Of a stretch of 64,000 bases of DNA, positions 1-13,110 are shown piece by piece. Made by a program: the position numbers and the translations under genes. The notes under the pieces were generated by a model. It was not told the DNA's origin, ran no database searches, and saw nothing but the letters and a program-made list of their open reading frames with translations. The DNA is from Agrococcus sp. ARC_14 (lineage in GTDB: Bacteria; Actinomycetota; Actinomycetes; Actinomycetales; Microbacteriaceae): contig NZ_JAKUDO010000001.1 in assembly GCF_022436485.1 (NCBI RefSeq), positions 434,001 to 498,000 of the forward strand, read 5' to 3'. Position 1 is the first letter of the stretch. The number at the start of each line of letters is the position of its first letter.

Positions 1-282
1 GCCTGGCGCGCTCGGCTCGACCGCACGCATCCGGGGCTCAGCCGCATGATCGGAGCGGTCTCCGTGGTGTTCCTGCTGATCGGGGTCGCTCTGCTGGGGC
101 TGCAGCTGCTCGAGATCATCACCGGGATCCCGCCGATCGCCGAGCGCGTCGGCGTCTTCATCTCTCCCGTGCAGCTGCCGCTGTGGCTCAACGTCGCTCT
201 CACGTTCGGCGCCGCGGTCGCCAGCACGGAACGGGCCCTGCGACTGCGCTACCACTGGCTGCTCGACGCGGCAGGCAACTGA
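1..282 (+). CDS. C-terminal part of a small membrane protein (cut by window edge)
   Basis: The reading frame is open from the first base (AWRARLDRTHPGLSR...), so this is the tail of a gene that starts outside the window. An internal ATG at position 46 would give only 78 residues. The visible part has two hydrophobic segments, roughly GAVSVVFLLIGVALLGLQLL and the stretch around LPLWLNVALTFGAAVA, joined by a short loop. It ends in a basic, hydrophilic tail (ERALRLRYHWLLDAAGN). I do not recognise the family and can only call it an integral membrane protein. Codon use matches the neighbours. Confidence 0.55.
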   Translation, partial: AWRARLDRTHPGLSRMIGAVSVVFLLIGVALLGLQLLEIITGIPPIAERVGVFISPVQLPLWLNVALTFGAAVASTERALRLRYHWLLDAAGN

Positions 283-369
283 CCGCTTGACCCTGTGCTG
301 AGAACACAGGTTCTACTCAGTCACACAGGCGCGAGAACCTCGCGCAACCATGGAGAGGAAGTACAGAGC

Positions 370-921
370 GTGGACCCAATCGAGGAGCTCGTCCGAGGCT
401 TTCAAGACCTCGTCGCTCAGGTGCCGGAGCTGGTGCAGCCGCTGGTCGTGATGCTTGCAGGGACGATCCCCTTCATCGAGGGCGAGGTGGCGGCGATGGT
501 GGGCGTCGTCGGCGGGATGCACCCGATCCTGGCCGGGCTCGCCGCTGCGGTAGGCAACTTCGTCTGCGTCTTCGTCATCGTCCTGCTCACCTCGCGTGCA
601 CGCACGGCCGTGATGGACCGGCGAGCAGCGCGCGTCACCGTGGGCGCCGGTCTGAGCGAACCCGAAGAGGCCCTGGCAACCGAGAAGCCCGAGTCGAAGG
701 GTCGCGCGAAGTTCAAGCGCTGGATCGTGCGTTTCGGTGTGCCGGGGGCCAGCATCCTCGGACCGTTGGCGATCCCGACGCAGTTCACCTCGGCGATCCT
801 CGTCGCTGGTGGCACCCCCCGAGGCTGGGTGCTGCTCTGGCAGGCCATCGCCATCGTCATCTGGACGACGGTCGCGACGGTGTCTGTCTGGGCAGCGCTG
901 ACCTTCGTCGTCGGCGTCTGA
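370..921 (+). CDS. small multidrug export-type integral membrane protein
   Basis: A 183-residue membrane protein resembling the Sm_multidrug_ex group (putative small-molecule exporter, substrate unknown). The early segment LVVMLAGTIPFIEGEVAAMV has the family's helix with an embedded glutamate. It is followed by a second helix (GNFVCVFVIVLLTS), a charged cytoplasmic loop of about 50 residues, and two helices around GPLAIPTQFTSAILVAGG and the C-terminus. I chose the GTG at 370 because GGAGAGGAAG lies just upstream; the frame extends to an ATG at 295, but that adds 25 residues of poor quality. It is convergent with nrdF, with a strong hairpin between them. Transport activity is inferred from family resemblance only. 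Confidence 0.72.
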   Translation: MDPIEELVRGFQDLVAQVPELVQPLVVMLAGTIPFIEGEVAAMVGVVGGMHPILAGLAAAVGNFVCVFVIVLLTSRARTAVMDRRAARVTVGAGLSEPEEALATEKPESKGRAKFKRWIVRFGVPGASILGPLAIPTQFTSAILVAGGTPRGWVLLWQAIAIVIWTTVATVSVWAALTFVVGV

Positions 922-939
922 ACGCGCCCCGCAGCAGAA

Positions 940-973
940 GGCCCGGACCCGCGAGATCTCGCGGGTCCGGGCC
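940..973. terminator. bidirectional hairpin between convergent genes
   Basis: A perfect 34-base palindrome: a 15-bp arm beginning GGCCCGGACCC, the centre GATC, and the exact complement. It lies between the stop of the membrane protein at 921 and the stop of nrdF at 1009, so it probably ends transcription from both sides. There is no clear U-tract, as is common in high-GC actinobacteria. Confidence 0.8.
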
Positions 974-1008
974 TCTGTCCGTGCAGCCGGGGCTTCGGAG
1001 GGTAGGGC

Positions 1009-4299
<3,291 letters not shown>

Positions 4300-4312
<13 letters not shown>

Positions 4313-4725
4313 AGTGCATCCAATCCTTCGTTGACGACGCGCACGTCGTCTGGAGTTCCGAACAGTTCGAAGCGGTAGAGGTGCGGCACTCCGCACTTGC
4401 TGGCGATGACGTCGCCAGCAAGCCCGTAGCCCGCGCCGAAGTTGGTGTTTCCTGCCGAGATCACGCCTCGCAGGTGCGTGCGGTTCTCCTCGTCGTTGAG
4501 GAACCGGATGACCTGCTTCGGCACTGCGCCCTTGCCGTCGCCGCCGCCATACGTCGGCACGATGAGCACGTAGGGCTCACGCTGCTCGAGCGGCGGCTCG
4601 GAGGCGTGGAGCGGGATCCGCGCGGCCGGCCGGCCGAGCTTCTCGACGAATCGGGCGGTGTTGCCCGAGACGCTCGAGAAGTAGACCAGGTCGGCCACAG
4701 CGGTGCCCAGCACGGCCGAATGCAT
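4300..4725 (-). CDS. nrdI: NrdI flavodoxin-like protein
   Basis: A flavodoxin-like FMN protein that supplies the oxidant used to assemble the Mn-tyrosyl radical cofactor of NrdF. The 141-residue protein shows the FMN phosphate loop [12 protein letters not shown] near the N-terminus. It also has the family pattern [15 protein letters not shown] followed by [22 protein letters not shown]. The ATG at 4725 is five bases after the nrdH stop, and the 3' end overlaps the nrdE start, so translation is probably coupled through the operon. Confidence 0.94.
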
Positions 4726-4730
4726 GGCGG

Positions 4731-4958
4731 TCAGGCCGCGAGGATCGCCTTGATGCGGTCGGGCTGGAAGCCCGACCAGTGGTCCTCGTCGGCGATCACG
4801 ACGGGGGCCTGCATGTAGCCGAGGTCCTTGACGGTCTGCAGCGCCTTGTCATCGGCGGTGACGTCGAAGATCTGGTAGTCGATGCCCTGCGCGTCGAGCG
4901 CACGGGTCGTCATCGTGCACTGCACGCAAGCGGGCTTGGAATAGACGGTGACAGTCAT
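4731..4958 (-). CDS. nrdH: NrdH glutaredoxin-like redoxin
   Basis: The dedicated electron donor for class Ib ribonucleotide reductase: glutaredoxin-like in fold and reduced by thioredoxin reductase in known members. Its 75 residues contain the redox motif CVQC at positions 11-14 and the NrdH-specific WSGFQPDRI near the C-terminus. A strong Shine-Dalgarno AAGGAAGG precedes the ATG at 4958. It is the first gene of the operon; the promoter and two NrdR-like boxes lie 60-110 bases upstream. Confidence 0.95.
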   Translation of the reverse strand: MTVTVYSKPACVQCTMTTRALDAQGIDYQIFDVTADDKALQTVKDLGYMQAPVVIADEDHWSGFQPDRIKAILAA

Positions 4959-5354
4959 GTCGGCCTTCCTTGGTGGAGGGTGGTGGTGCTGAACAAGTTG
5001 TGTGGCCGAAGCCGGGCTCCCACTATATGTGGGGTCTGGTGCCGATCAAGGCCACTAGATGGTGTGTTTCTCCACATCTGATGCAACAAGAACTCCACAG
5101 GCGTCATTCCCGCCGCGGAACGACGCGGAAGTTGCTGTGGAGAACGTGTGGAGGCGCCTGTGCAGAGCGCTCGGAGCGACTCACGCGACACGCCGAGCGG
5201 AGTTACAGCGGTGTGGTTCGTCGCGCTCATCAGGTGCCCTCCTGCGTGTCGTGCGGTGCGAGCGCGGCGGCTCGTGCGCCGCGCCGATCGACCTTCCGAC
5301 GCATCCATCACGCTATGCGCGGCCACCCACATCTCGGCTTGCCGGCGCACACTC
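4959..5354. other. gene-free stretch upstream of nrdH
   Basis: These 396 bases hold the nrdH leader and the NrdR-controlled promoter (5020-5067). From about 5068 to 5354 I see no convincing gene: short frames exist on both strands but have shuffled, arginine-rich compositions and no ribosome binding sites. No repeat or RNA structure stands out. Confidence 0.5.
5020..5067 (-). promoter_or_regulatory. nrdHIEF promoter with two NrdR boxes
   Basis: On the minus strand, TTGATC (complement of 5044-5049) and TATAGT (5022-5027) are separated by 16 bases and point at nrdH. Two palindromic boxes fit the NrdR consensus acaCwAtATaTwGtgt: ccaCTATATGTGGggt at 5020-5035, which covers the -10, and the weaker ccaCTAGATGGTGtgt at 5052-5067, just upstream of the -35. 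Their matching bases are 32 bp apart, about three helical turns, the usual arrangement for NrdR repression. The nrdR gene itself is not in the window. Confidence 0.85.
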
Positions 5355-6140
5355 TCAGACGCCGCTGAACGACCCGACGCGCACCGTGGTGAGCATCCCG
5401 ACATCCATCGTCGCCTCGTGCGGGGCGCCGCAGTCGCCGCCGATCATCGTCTCCGCAGCGATGACGGGCGCGACCCGCAGCGGCGCCTGGCCCTGCGCGA
5501 GCTGCACGACCAGCAGTGAGATGTGCTCGTCGTGGGCGCCGGCGAGCGAGCCCGTCCAGGTGATCGGTGCGCTCGCGGCAGCGCCGGGCTCGAGCGACAC
5601 CGGTGTGCCGTCACCCGAGTCGATCGGGCTCTGCTCGCCGAGGATGAGGAACGCGGTGCCCCACTCACCCCGCGCGCCGATGCCCGGGAAGCCCGCGACC
5701 GTGCACGGCGCATCCGACACGTTCGTCACGCGCAGCGTCGAGAACCTGCTGCCGGCTGCCACGTCGTAGCCCCAGAGCTGCGCCTCGACAGCATCGACCG
5801 CGCAGGTCTCCGGGCGCTCGGCCGCGGTGGCCGGCACGCGCAGCAGCGCGGTCAGCTCGTCGTCGGTGAGCGCCTCGTCGGGCGCCGCGGTGGTGTCCGG
5901 CGGGCTGTCGAAGCCCGGCGGCAGCTCGCTCTCGTGCGGCACGGGCGCGGCGGTGGGCCGGCCGTCCTCGGGGACGTTTGCGGATGCGGTGGGCTCGGGC
6001 TCCGGGTCGGGCACCGGCAGGCAGGCCGCCAGCGCCACGACTGCGCCACAGGCGATCGCGAGCATCGCGGCCCGGCGGCGCGACGGCGCAGCAGCGCGGG
6101 CGGGGGCGTCGGCGCGGGTCGGGTCGGGGCGGCTCGGCAT
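5355..6140 (-). CDS. DUF4232-type lipoprotein
   Basis: A 261-residue secreted lipoprotein of unknown function. A basic N-terminus and the hydrophobic run AMLAIACGAVVALAAC end in the lipobox LAAC with Cys40 as the predicted lipidated residue. A Pro/Glu/Thr-rich linker of about 60 residues leads into a C-terminal domain with the DUF4232 pattern (CAVDAVEAQLWGYDVAAG, STLRVTNVSDAPCTVAGFPGIGA, then a proline/glycine beta-rich tail). The start at ATG 6140 gives a normal signal peptide; the frame extends 45 codons further upstream but runs into the neighbouring promoter. The ribosome site is weak. It is divergent from the DJ-1/PfpI gene. Confidence 0.78.
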   Translation of the reverse strand: MPSRPDPTRADAPARAAAPSRRRAAMLAIACGAVVALAACLPVPDPEPEPTASANVPEDGRPTAAPVPHESELPPGFDSPPDTTAAPDEALTDDELTALLRVPATAAERPETCAVDAVEAQLWGYDVAAGSRFSTLRVTNVSDAPCTVAGFPGIGARGEWGTAFLILGEQSPIDSGDGTPVSLEPGAAASAPITWTGSLAGAHDEHISLLVVQLAQGQAPLRVAPVIAAETMIGGDCGAPHEATMDVGMLTTVRVGSFSGV

Positions 6141-6234
6141 GCCGCCGACGCTATCCGGCCGCGCAGGGAGCCGCCTGGCGAGCCACGGCCTCGGGGAGTA
6201 CCGTCGGCCGCGTTTCCGATGCGAAGGAGGAACC

Positions 6235-6774
6235 ATGACCGACATCACCGGCAAGAACGTCGCATTCGTGCTCACGGATGGCTACGAGGATTCCGAGCTC
6301 ACCAGCCCGTGGGAGGCGGTGCAGGGCGCAGGCGGCACGCCGACGCTCCTCTCGCCGAAGGAGGGCTCGGTCGAGGGCAAGAAGGGCCACGTGCAGACGG
6401 TGGATGCCTCCACGACGGGCGCCGACGCATCCGCGTTCGACGCCCTCGTGCTGCCCGGCGGCGTCGTGAACGCCGACCACCTGCGCATGGATGAGGGCGC
6501 TGTCGCGCTCGTGCGCGACTTCGTCGAGTCCGGGAAGCCGATCGGCGTGATCTGCCACGGCGCGTGGATCCTCATCGAGGCGGGCGGCGTCGATGGCCGC
6601 ACGATCACGAGCTACCCGAGCCTGAAGACCGACCTGCGGAATGCCGGCGCGAACTGGGTCGACGAGGAGGTCGCGACCGACAACGGCCTGGTCTCGAGCC
6701 GCACGCCGGATGACCTGCCGGCGTTCAACGCGAAGATCCTGGAGGAGTTCGCCGAGGGCACGCACGCCCGCTGA
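6235..6774 (+). CDS. DJ-1/PfpI family protein (type 1 glutamine amidotransferase-like)
   Basis: A 179-residue single-domain DJ-1/PfpI protein. It shows the conserved glutamate in DGYEDSEL and the nucleophile elbow GVICHGAW, whose cysteine is the catalytic residue in relatives such as YhbO/PfpI. These act as proteases, glyoxalase-type enzymes or deglycases; which applies here cannot be told. The ATG at 6235 follows a perfect GAAGGAGGAA. A GC-rich intergenic region with a long palindrome follows the gene. Confidence 0.88.
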   Translation: MTDITGKNVAFVLTDGYEDSELTSPWEAVQGAGGTPTLLSPKEGSVEGKKGHVQTVDASTTGADASAFDALVLPGGVVNADHLRMDEGAVALVRDFVESGKPIGVICHGAWILIEAGGVDGRTITSYPSLKTDLRNAGANWVDEEVATDNGLVSSRTPDDLPAFNAKILEEFAEGTHAR

Positions 6775-6821
6775 CCTGCTGCCGGCCGCCCGCCTGAGGC
6801 GGCCCGCCGCATCCGCCCTTC

Positions 6822-6881
6822 CGGACCCGTTTCGCCGAACCGGACCTGGTGCACCGGGTCGCGTTCGGCGAAACGGGTCCG
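6822..6881. repeat. long-loop inverted repeat, 19-bp arms
   Basis: A perfect 19-bp inverted repeat: the arm beginning CGGACCCGTTTCGCC at 6822-6840 returns as its complement at 6863-6881, with a 22-base loop. The loop itself contains the small palindrome GGTGCACC. It may act as terminator for the PfpI-like gene, but it has no U-tract and the arms are longer than those of ordinary terminators nearby. Confidence 0.8.
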
Positions 6882-6891
6882 TTTCGCTTGA

Positions 6892-6926
6892 GCGGCGGGC
6901 GGCGGGCGGCGGGCGGCGGGCGGCGG
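6892..6926. repeat. tandem repeat, five copies of GCGGCGG
   Basis: Five perfect consecutive copies of the heptamer GCGGCGG lie between the 19-bp inverted repeat and the DUF1801 gene. No reading frame of quality uses them. It is a candidate variable-number tract. Confidence 0.85.
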
Positions 6927-7050
6927 GCAGGCGCGGGGCGCCGGGGCCGGGCGCGCGAATCGCGCAGGATCGGAGAAGCGCCGATCGACCCGCGCGCGGC
7001 ATGATCGGTGTCAGCGCCGCAGGGCGCACGCGACACGAGAGGACAGGCAG

Positions 7051-7488
7051 ATGGCTGACGACGACGGCAAGCTCTCCGACTTCGAGAAGCAGGCGCTCAA
7101 GGAGCGCACCGCCGAGCTGCGCAAGCAGGCCGGCCGCAAGGGCGGCAGCAAGAAGGAGAAGGACCTGCAGGACGTGCTCGACACGATCGCGGGCCTGCCC
7201 GAGCCCGACAAGCAGATCGCACAGATGATCCACGAGGTGGTCACCGAGGTCGCCCCCGAGCTCGACCCGAAGACCTGGTACGGCTTCCCCGCCTACGCGC
7301 GCGACGGCAAGGTGCTGGTGTTCTACCAGCAGGCCTCGAAGTTCGACGCGCGCTACGGCACGCTCGGCTTCCAGGACATCGCGTCGCTGGACGACGGCGC
7401 GATGTGGCCCGCGTCCTTCGCGGTCGTGGAAGTGACGGATGCGGTGCGGAAGCAGATCGCGCAGCTCGTCACGAAGGCGGTCGGCTGA
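7051..7488 (+). CDS. DUF1801 (YdhG-like) domain protein
   Basis: A 145-residue cytoplasmic protein. The N-terminal 40 residues are highly charged (LSDFEKQALKERTAELRKQ, then a GRKGGSKKEK basic patch). The remainder matches the DUF1801/YdhG fold, with the characteristic WYGFPAYARDGKVLVFYQ and a later GTLGFQDI...MWPASFAV. Relatives are proposed iron-binding or chaperone-like proteins, but the biochemical role is not established. GAGAGG precedes the ATG. It is transcribed alone; a 9-bp stem at 7507-7544 probably terminates it. Confidence 0.82.
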   Translation: MADDDGKLSDFEKQALKERTAELRKQAGRKGGSKKEKDLQDVLDTIAGLPEPDKQIAQMIHEVVTEVAPELDPKTWYGFPAYARDGKVLVFYQQASKFDARYGTLGFQDIASLDDGAMWPASFAVVEVTDAVRKQIAQLVTKAVG

Positions 7489-7506
7489 CGCGCATCGCTC
7501 GCAGAC

Positions 7507-7544
7507 GCGCCCCCGCACCGGCATCGTTCGCCGATCGGGGGCGC
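7507..7544 (+). terminator. hairpin after the DUF1801 gene
   Basis: GCGCCCCCG at 7507-7515 pairs perfectly with CGGGGGCGC at 7536-7544 around a 20-base loop. It lies 18 bases after the DUF1801 stop and upstream of the HAIR-controlled Clp gene, so it separates the two units. Confidence 0.65.
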
Positions 7545-7608
7545 TGCCGTGTCGGAGCATGCTCGCCCGTGGCGAACGGGGAATGCGAACGGGCGTCCCG
7601 TGTTCTAA

Positions 7609-7629
7609 CTTGAGTCAAGCGCACTCAGG
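7609..7629 (+). promoter_or_regulatory. HAIR element (HspR operator)
   Basis: CTTGAGT, seven bases, then ACTCAGG matches the HspR-associated inverted repeat consensus CTTGAGT-N7-ACTCAAG at all but one position. It lies 26 bases before the Clp ATPase start, where bound repressor would block transcription. HspR is the MerR-type repressor of actinobacterial dnaK/clpB-type heat-shock genes; its gene is not in this window. Confidence 0.88.
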
Positions 7630-7655
7630 TTTTTCAACGCACGGAGGGGATGCAC

Positions 7656-10208
<2,553 letters not shown>

Positions 10209-10236
10209 CGGCGAGGGCCGAACCGCGGGGTCGAGC

Positions 10237-10545
10237 TCAGCGGGGGATCGCCGCGAGCTCTGCCGCCCCGGCGGGCACCACGATGTCGGCCCAGTCGTCG
10301 TGCTTCTTCACGTAGGCGCGCACGTAGGGGCAGACGGCCACGATCGAGAGCCCCTCTGCTCGGGTCGCGTCGAGCGCCTCCCGCACCAGCTCGGCAGCGA
10401 GCCCCTGGCCGGCGAACGCGTCGTCGACCTCGGTGTGGAAGAAGACCCGCTTCTGCTGGTCGGTGTCGACGAACTGCGTGAGGCCGGCCTGCTCGCCGTC
10501 GACATCGATCTGGAAGCGGTCGGACTGCTTGGTGACGGTATGCAC
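10237..10545 (-). CDS. GNAT-type N-acetyltransferase (YidJ/CG class)
   Basis: A compact 102-residue acetyltransferase domain. The order GEQAGLTQFVDTD - VFFHTEVDDAFAGQGLAAELVREAL - LSIVAVCPYVRAYVKKHDDWADIV is that of the short GCN5-related family. AGQGLAAELV corresponds to the acetyl-CoA pyrophosphate loop and CPYVRAYVKKH to the conserved C-terminal helix. I use the GTG at 10545 because the frame upstream to 10653 adds low-quality Arg/Pro/Ser sequence. The ribosome site is poor, so the start is uncertain. It converges with the Clp gene 28 bp away. Substrate unknown. Confidence 0.75.
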   Translation of the reverse strand: MHTVTKQSDRFQIDVDGEQAGLTQFVDTDQQKRVFFHTEVDDAFAGQGLAAELVREALDATRAEGLSIVAVCPYVRAYVKKHDDWADIVVPAGAAELAAIPR

Positions 10546-10699
10546 CCTGCCATTGTGCGGAGTCGGGCTGCTGCGTGTCGATGAGCCGTCGGCGCGTCGC
10601 GGCGCTGTGCGCGCCGCCGCCAACCGGCCCCGTGGCACGGTGACCGGATGCATCGGGTCGGACTACCGCGGAACCGGTTGACGACGGCAGACTCGGAGC

Positions 10700-11644
10700 A
10701 TGAGCCACCGGATCGCCGTCGTCGGAGCCGGCGTGATCGGGCTGTCGATCGCGCACGAGCTCGCCGCCGCAGGCAGCGACGTCACCGTGCTGACCGACGC
10801 CGAGCCGCTCGAGACCACCTCCGCGGTCGCCGGCGCCGTCTGGTTCCCCTACGCCGCCGAGCACTCGCCAGCGGTCGACGCCATGCTCGGGGCCTCGCTG
10901 CGCCGCTTCCGTGCCGTGGCCGACGATCCCGACGCGGGCGTCGACATCCGCTCGGGCATCATCATCGAGCGCACACCCACGCCCGATCGCGCATGGACGG
11001 CGTGGGCAGAGGCCTCGCCGGCCGACCCGAGCGAGCTGCCGGCCGGTGCGACCGGCATGCGCACGAGGGTGCCGCTCGCGACCATGTCGCAGTACCTGCC
11101 GTGGCTGCAGGCGCAGTGCGAGGCGCTCGGCGCGCGCATCGAGCGGCGGGTCGTCGACGACGTGGATGCCCTGGCACGAGACTTCGACACGGCCGTCGTG
11201 GCCGCGGGGGCGCGCGGTGGCGAGCTGCTGGGCGACGACGACACGGTGGTGCCGATCCGCGGGCAGGTGGTGCGGGTGGCGAACCCGGGCTTCTGGGAGT
11301 TCCGCATCGACGACGATGCGCCGGGCGGCCTCGCCTACGTGCTGCCGCGCCGCGACTGCCTCGTGCTGGGTGGCACGCACGAGGCGGGCCAGACCTCGCT
11401 CGAGCCCGACCCCGAGATCGAGGCGGCGATCATCGAGCGCTGCACGGCGCTCGTGCCGGCGATCGCCGGCCAGCCGATCCTCTCGCGCGCCGTGGGGCTG
11501 CGTCCGGGCCGTGAGCGGCTGCGCATCGAGGAGGTGCCGGGCCGCGCCCTGCGGGTCATCGCCGCCTACGGGCACGGCGGGTCGGGCATGACGCTGTCCT
11601 GGGGCACCGCCGAGCGCGTCACCTCGCTGGTCTCTCCCCGCTGA
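10700..11644 (+). CDS. FAD-dependent D-amino acid oxidase
   Basis: A 314-residue DAAO-type flavoprotein that would oxidise D-amino acids to 2-oxo acids with release of ammonia and hydrogen peroxide. It has the N-terminal Rossmann FAD motif VVGAGVIGLSIAHEL, the family's SAVAGAVWFPY, PIRGQVVRV, LVLGGTHE and the substrate-carboxylate arginine region GLRPGRERLRIE. It ends with GHGGSGMTLSWGTA, the C-terminal FAD contact. GGAG lies directly before the ATG. It is one base ahead of the P-loop kinase gene, suggesting a two-gene unit. Confidence 0.9.
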   Translation: MSHRIAVVGAGVIGLSIAHELAAAGSDVTVLTDAEPLETTSAVAGAVWFPYAAEHSPAVDAMLGASLRRFRAVADDPDAGVDIRSGIIIERTPTPDRAWTAWAEASPADPSELPAGATGMRTRVPLATMSQYLPWLQAQCEALGARIERRVVDDVDALARDFDTAVVAAGARGGELLGDDDTVVPIRGQVVRVANPGFWEFRIDDDAPGGLAYVLPRRDCLVLGGTHEAGQTSLEPDPEIEAAIIERCTALVPAIAGQPILSRAVGLRPGRERLRIEEVPGRALRVIAAYGHGGSGMTLSWGTAERVTSLVSPR

Positions 11645-11645
11645 C

Positions 11646-12242
11646 ATGCCCGACACCGTCACCAGCCCCGCCGAGCTGGCCCAGCGCATCCGCCGCCTCG
11701 CCGAGCAGCGCGAGGTGGTCATCGTCGGCATCGCGGGCTACGGCGGCTCCGGCAAGTCGACGCTCGCGAGAGCCCTGCAGGCGCTGCTGCCCGACGCCGC
11801 GCGGGTGCGGGGCGACGACTTCCTCGACCCGCTCGGCAGCCGCGACCGCAGCGACGACTGGCTCGCCCTGCACCGCGACGAGCTCGCCGCGGTGCTTGAG
11901 GCGCTGCGTGCGGGGCGCCCGGCGGACTTCCTGCCGGTCGACTGGGCCACGGGCGGCCGGCAGCCAGCACGCGTCGCCTCGGTGGCCGCAGTCCAGCTCG
12001 TCGACGCCGTGGGGCTGCTGCACCCCGAGCTGCTGCCGCTGCTCGACCTCACGGTGTGGGTCGACGTGCCGCTCGAGACGGCGACGGTGCGGGGGATGCG
12101 TCGCGACCGCGAGGCGGGCGACGACCATGACGCGCTGTGGCGCGAGGTGTGGGCGCCGAACGAGCGAGCCTTCGACGCGCGGCACGCGCCGAGAGAGCGT
12201 GCGGACCTGCGCTACGCGCCGCCGGTGCCCGACTCGCCGTAG
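11646..12242 (+). CDS. uridine kinase-like P-loop protein
   Basis: A 198-residue P-loop NTPase with Walker A GYGGSGKST, a DDF motif (VRGDDFLDP) typical of nucleoside/phosphoribulokinase-type enzymes, and DLTVWVDVPLETATVRGMRRDRE as the lid/Walker B region. It resembles small actinobacterial proteins labelled uridine kinase, but the substrate is unproven. It starts one base after the D-amino acid oxidase stop, so it depends on that transcript. Its 3' end overlaps the convergent DUF805 gene by 31 bases. Confidence 0.75.
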   Translation: MPDTVTSPAELAQRIRRLAEQREVVIVGIAGYGGSGKSTLARALQALLPDAARVRGDDFLDPLGSRDRSDDWLALHRDELAAVLEALRAGRPADFLPVDWATGGRQPARVASVAAVQLVDAVGLLHPELLPLLDLTVWVDVPLETATVRGMRRDREAGDDHDALWREVWAPNERAFDARHAPRERADLRYAPPVPDSP

Positions 12243-12934
12243 GCGCCGGCGGAGGGCTGCTCGCCGTACGGCCCCTGCCGTGGGTGCTGCCCGTACGGCT
12301 GCGGCTGCGCGTACGGACCCGACAGCGGCGGCTGCTGCGCGGTCTGCGACGACTGCTGCCCGTAGGGCCCCGACTGCGGCTGGTAGGCCGGCTGCCCATA
12401 TGACTGCTGCCCATACGCGGGCTGCCCGTAGCCGAGCTGCGCTGCGTACTGCGCCCGGTATGCGGGGTCGTAGCGGATGCCCTCCGGCCGGCTGGGCAGG
12501 AAGCACATGATGAGCGGCACGATGCCGAAGCCCACGAGGCTGAGCAGCGCGAAGGCGCCGTGGAAGTTCGCGTCCTGCAGGCGACGCCACATGATGGCGT
12601 AGGTGGGCAGCAGGAGCGGCAGCGAGAGCAGCGTCACCAGCAGCGAGAGCAGCGTCACGCCGCCCAGGCCTGCAGTGGCAGCGGTGATGATCGCCAGCTC
12701 GTCCTGCGATGCCGCAGCGCCGAGCATGGCTGCGGCCATGCCGAACAGCGCGACGAACATCAGCACCATCGGGATGAGCAGGATGACCGTGCAGAACAGC
12801 TGCGCCCACCAGAACTCGCTGCGGCTCGCCCGCCCCTGGAAGACCACGTAGCCCTGGAAGAACCGCTTGACGGCAGTGCCGAACGACGTACCGGGCTGCG
12901 GCTGGCCGACGGGGACGGCGTTCGGGAGGCTCAT
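12212..12934 (-). CDS. DUF805 membrane protein with Gly/Tyr/Gln/Pro-rich tail
   Basis: A 240-residue membrane protein. After a short cytoplasmic lead comes the DUF805 signature YVVFQGRASRSEFWWAQLF and several helices (ILLIPMVLMFVALFGMAAAM; LLSLLVTLLSLPLLL). Then comes the family's RRLQDANFHGAFALLSLVGF. From about residue 160 the tail is a low-complexity array of YGQP/YGQQ-like units (QPAYGQQSYGQPAY). I chose the ATG at 12934; a GTG six codons upstream is possible. Function unknown. Confidence 0.8.
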   Translation of the reverse strand: MSLPNAVPVGQPQPGTSFGTAVKRFFQGYVVFQGRASRSEFWWAQLFCTVILLIPMVLMFVALFGMAAAMLGAAASQDELAIITAATAGLGGVTLLSLLVTLLSLPLLLPTYAIMWRRLQDANFHGAFALLSLVGFGIVPLIMCFLPSRPEGIRYDPAYRAQYAAQLGYGQPAYGQQSYGQPAYQPQSGPYGQQSSQTAQQPPLSGPYAQPQPYGQHPRQGPYGEQPSAGAYGESGTGGA

Positions 12935-13110
12935 GCTCTCATTGTCCCCCACGGCGAGCGGGTTCGAGTGCCGATCCGATGGGCACCTCTGCCCTGCCGC
13001 CAGTGCGTGACCCCACGACTTCCTACACTCATGATTGCGAAGCGCCGGCTTGCTGCGTCCTCTGCGTTGCTCGGCCGGGTGTCTGCTCGCGAGTGCTTGG
13101 AGGTACGGAA

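Noticed and set aside
4955..5404. 149-codon minus-strand frame upstream of nrdH
   Set aside because: It would cover the NrdR boxes and promoter, has no ribosome site and an arbitrary composition.
11619..12809. 396-codon minus-strand frame opposite the kinase and running into the DUF805 gene
   Set aside because: Alanine/arginine-rich shadow of the real genes in other frames.
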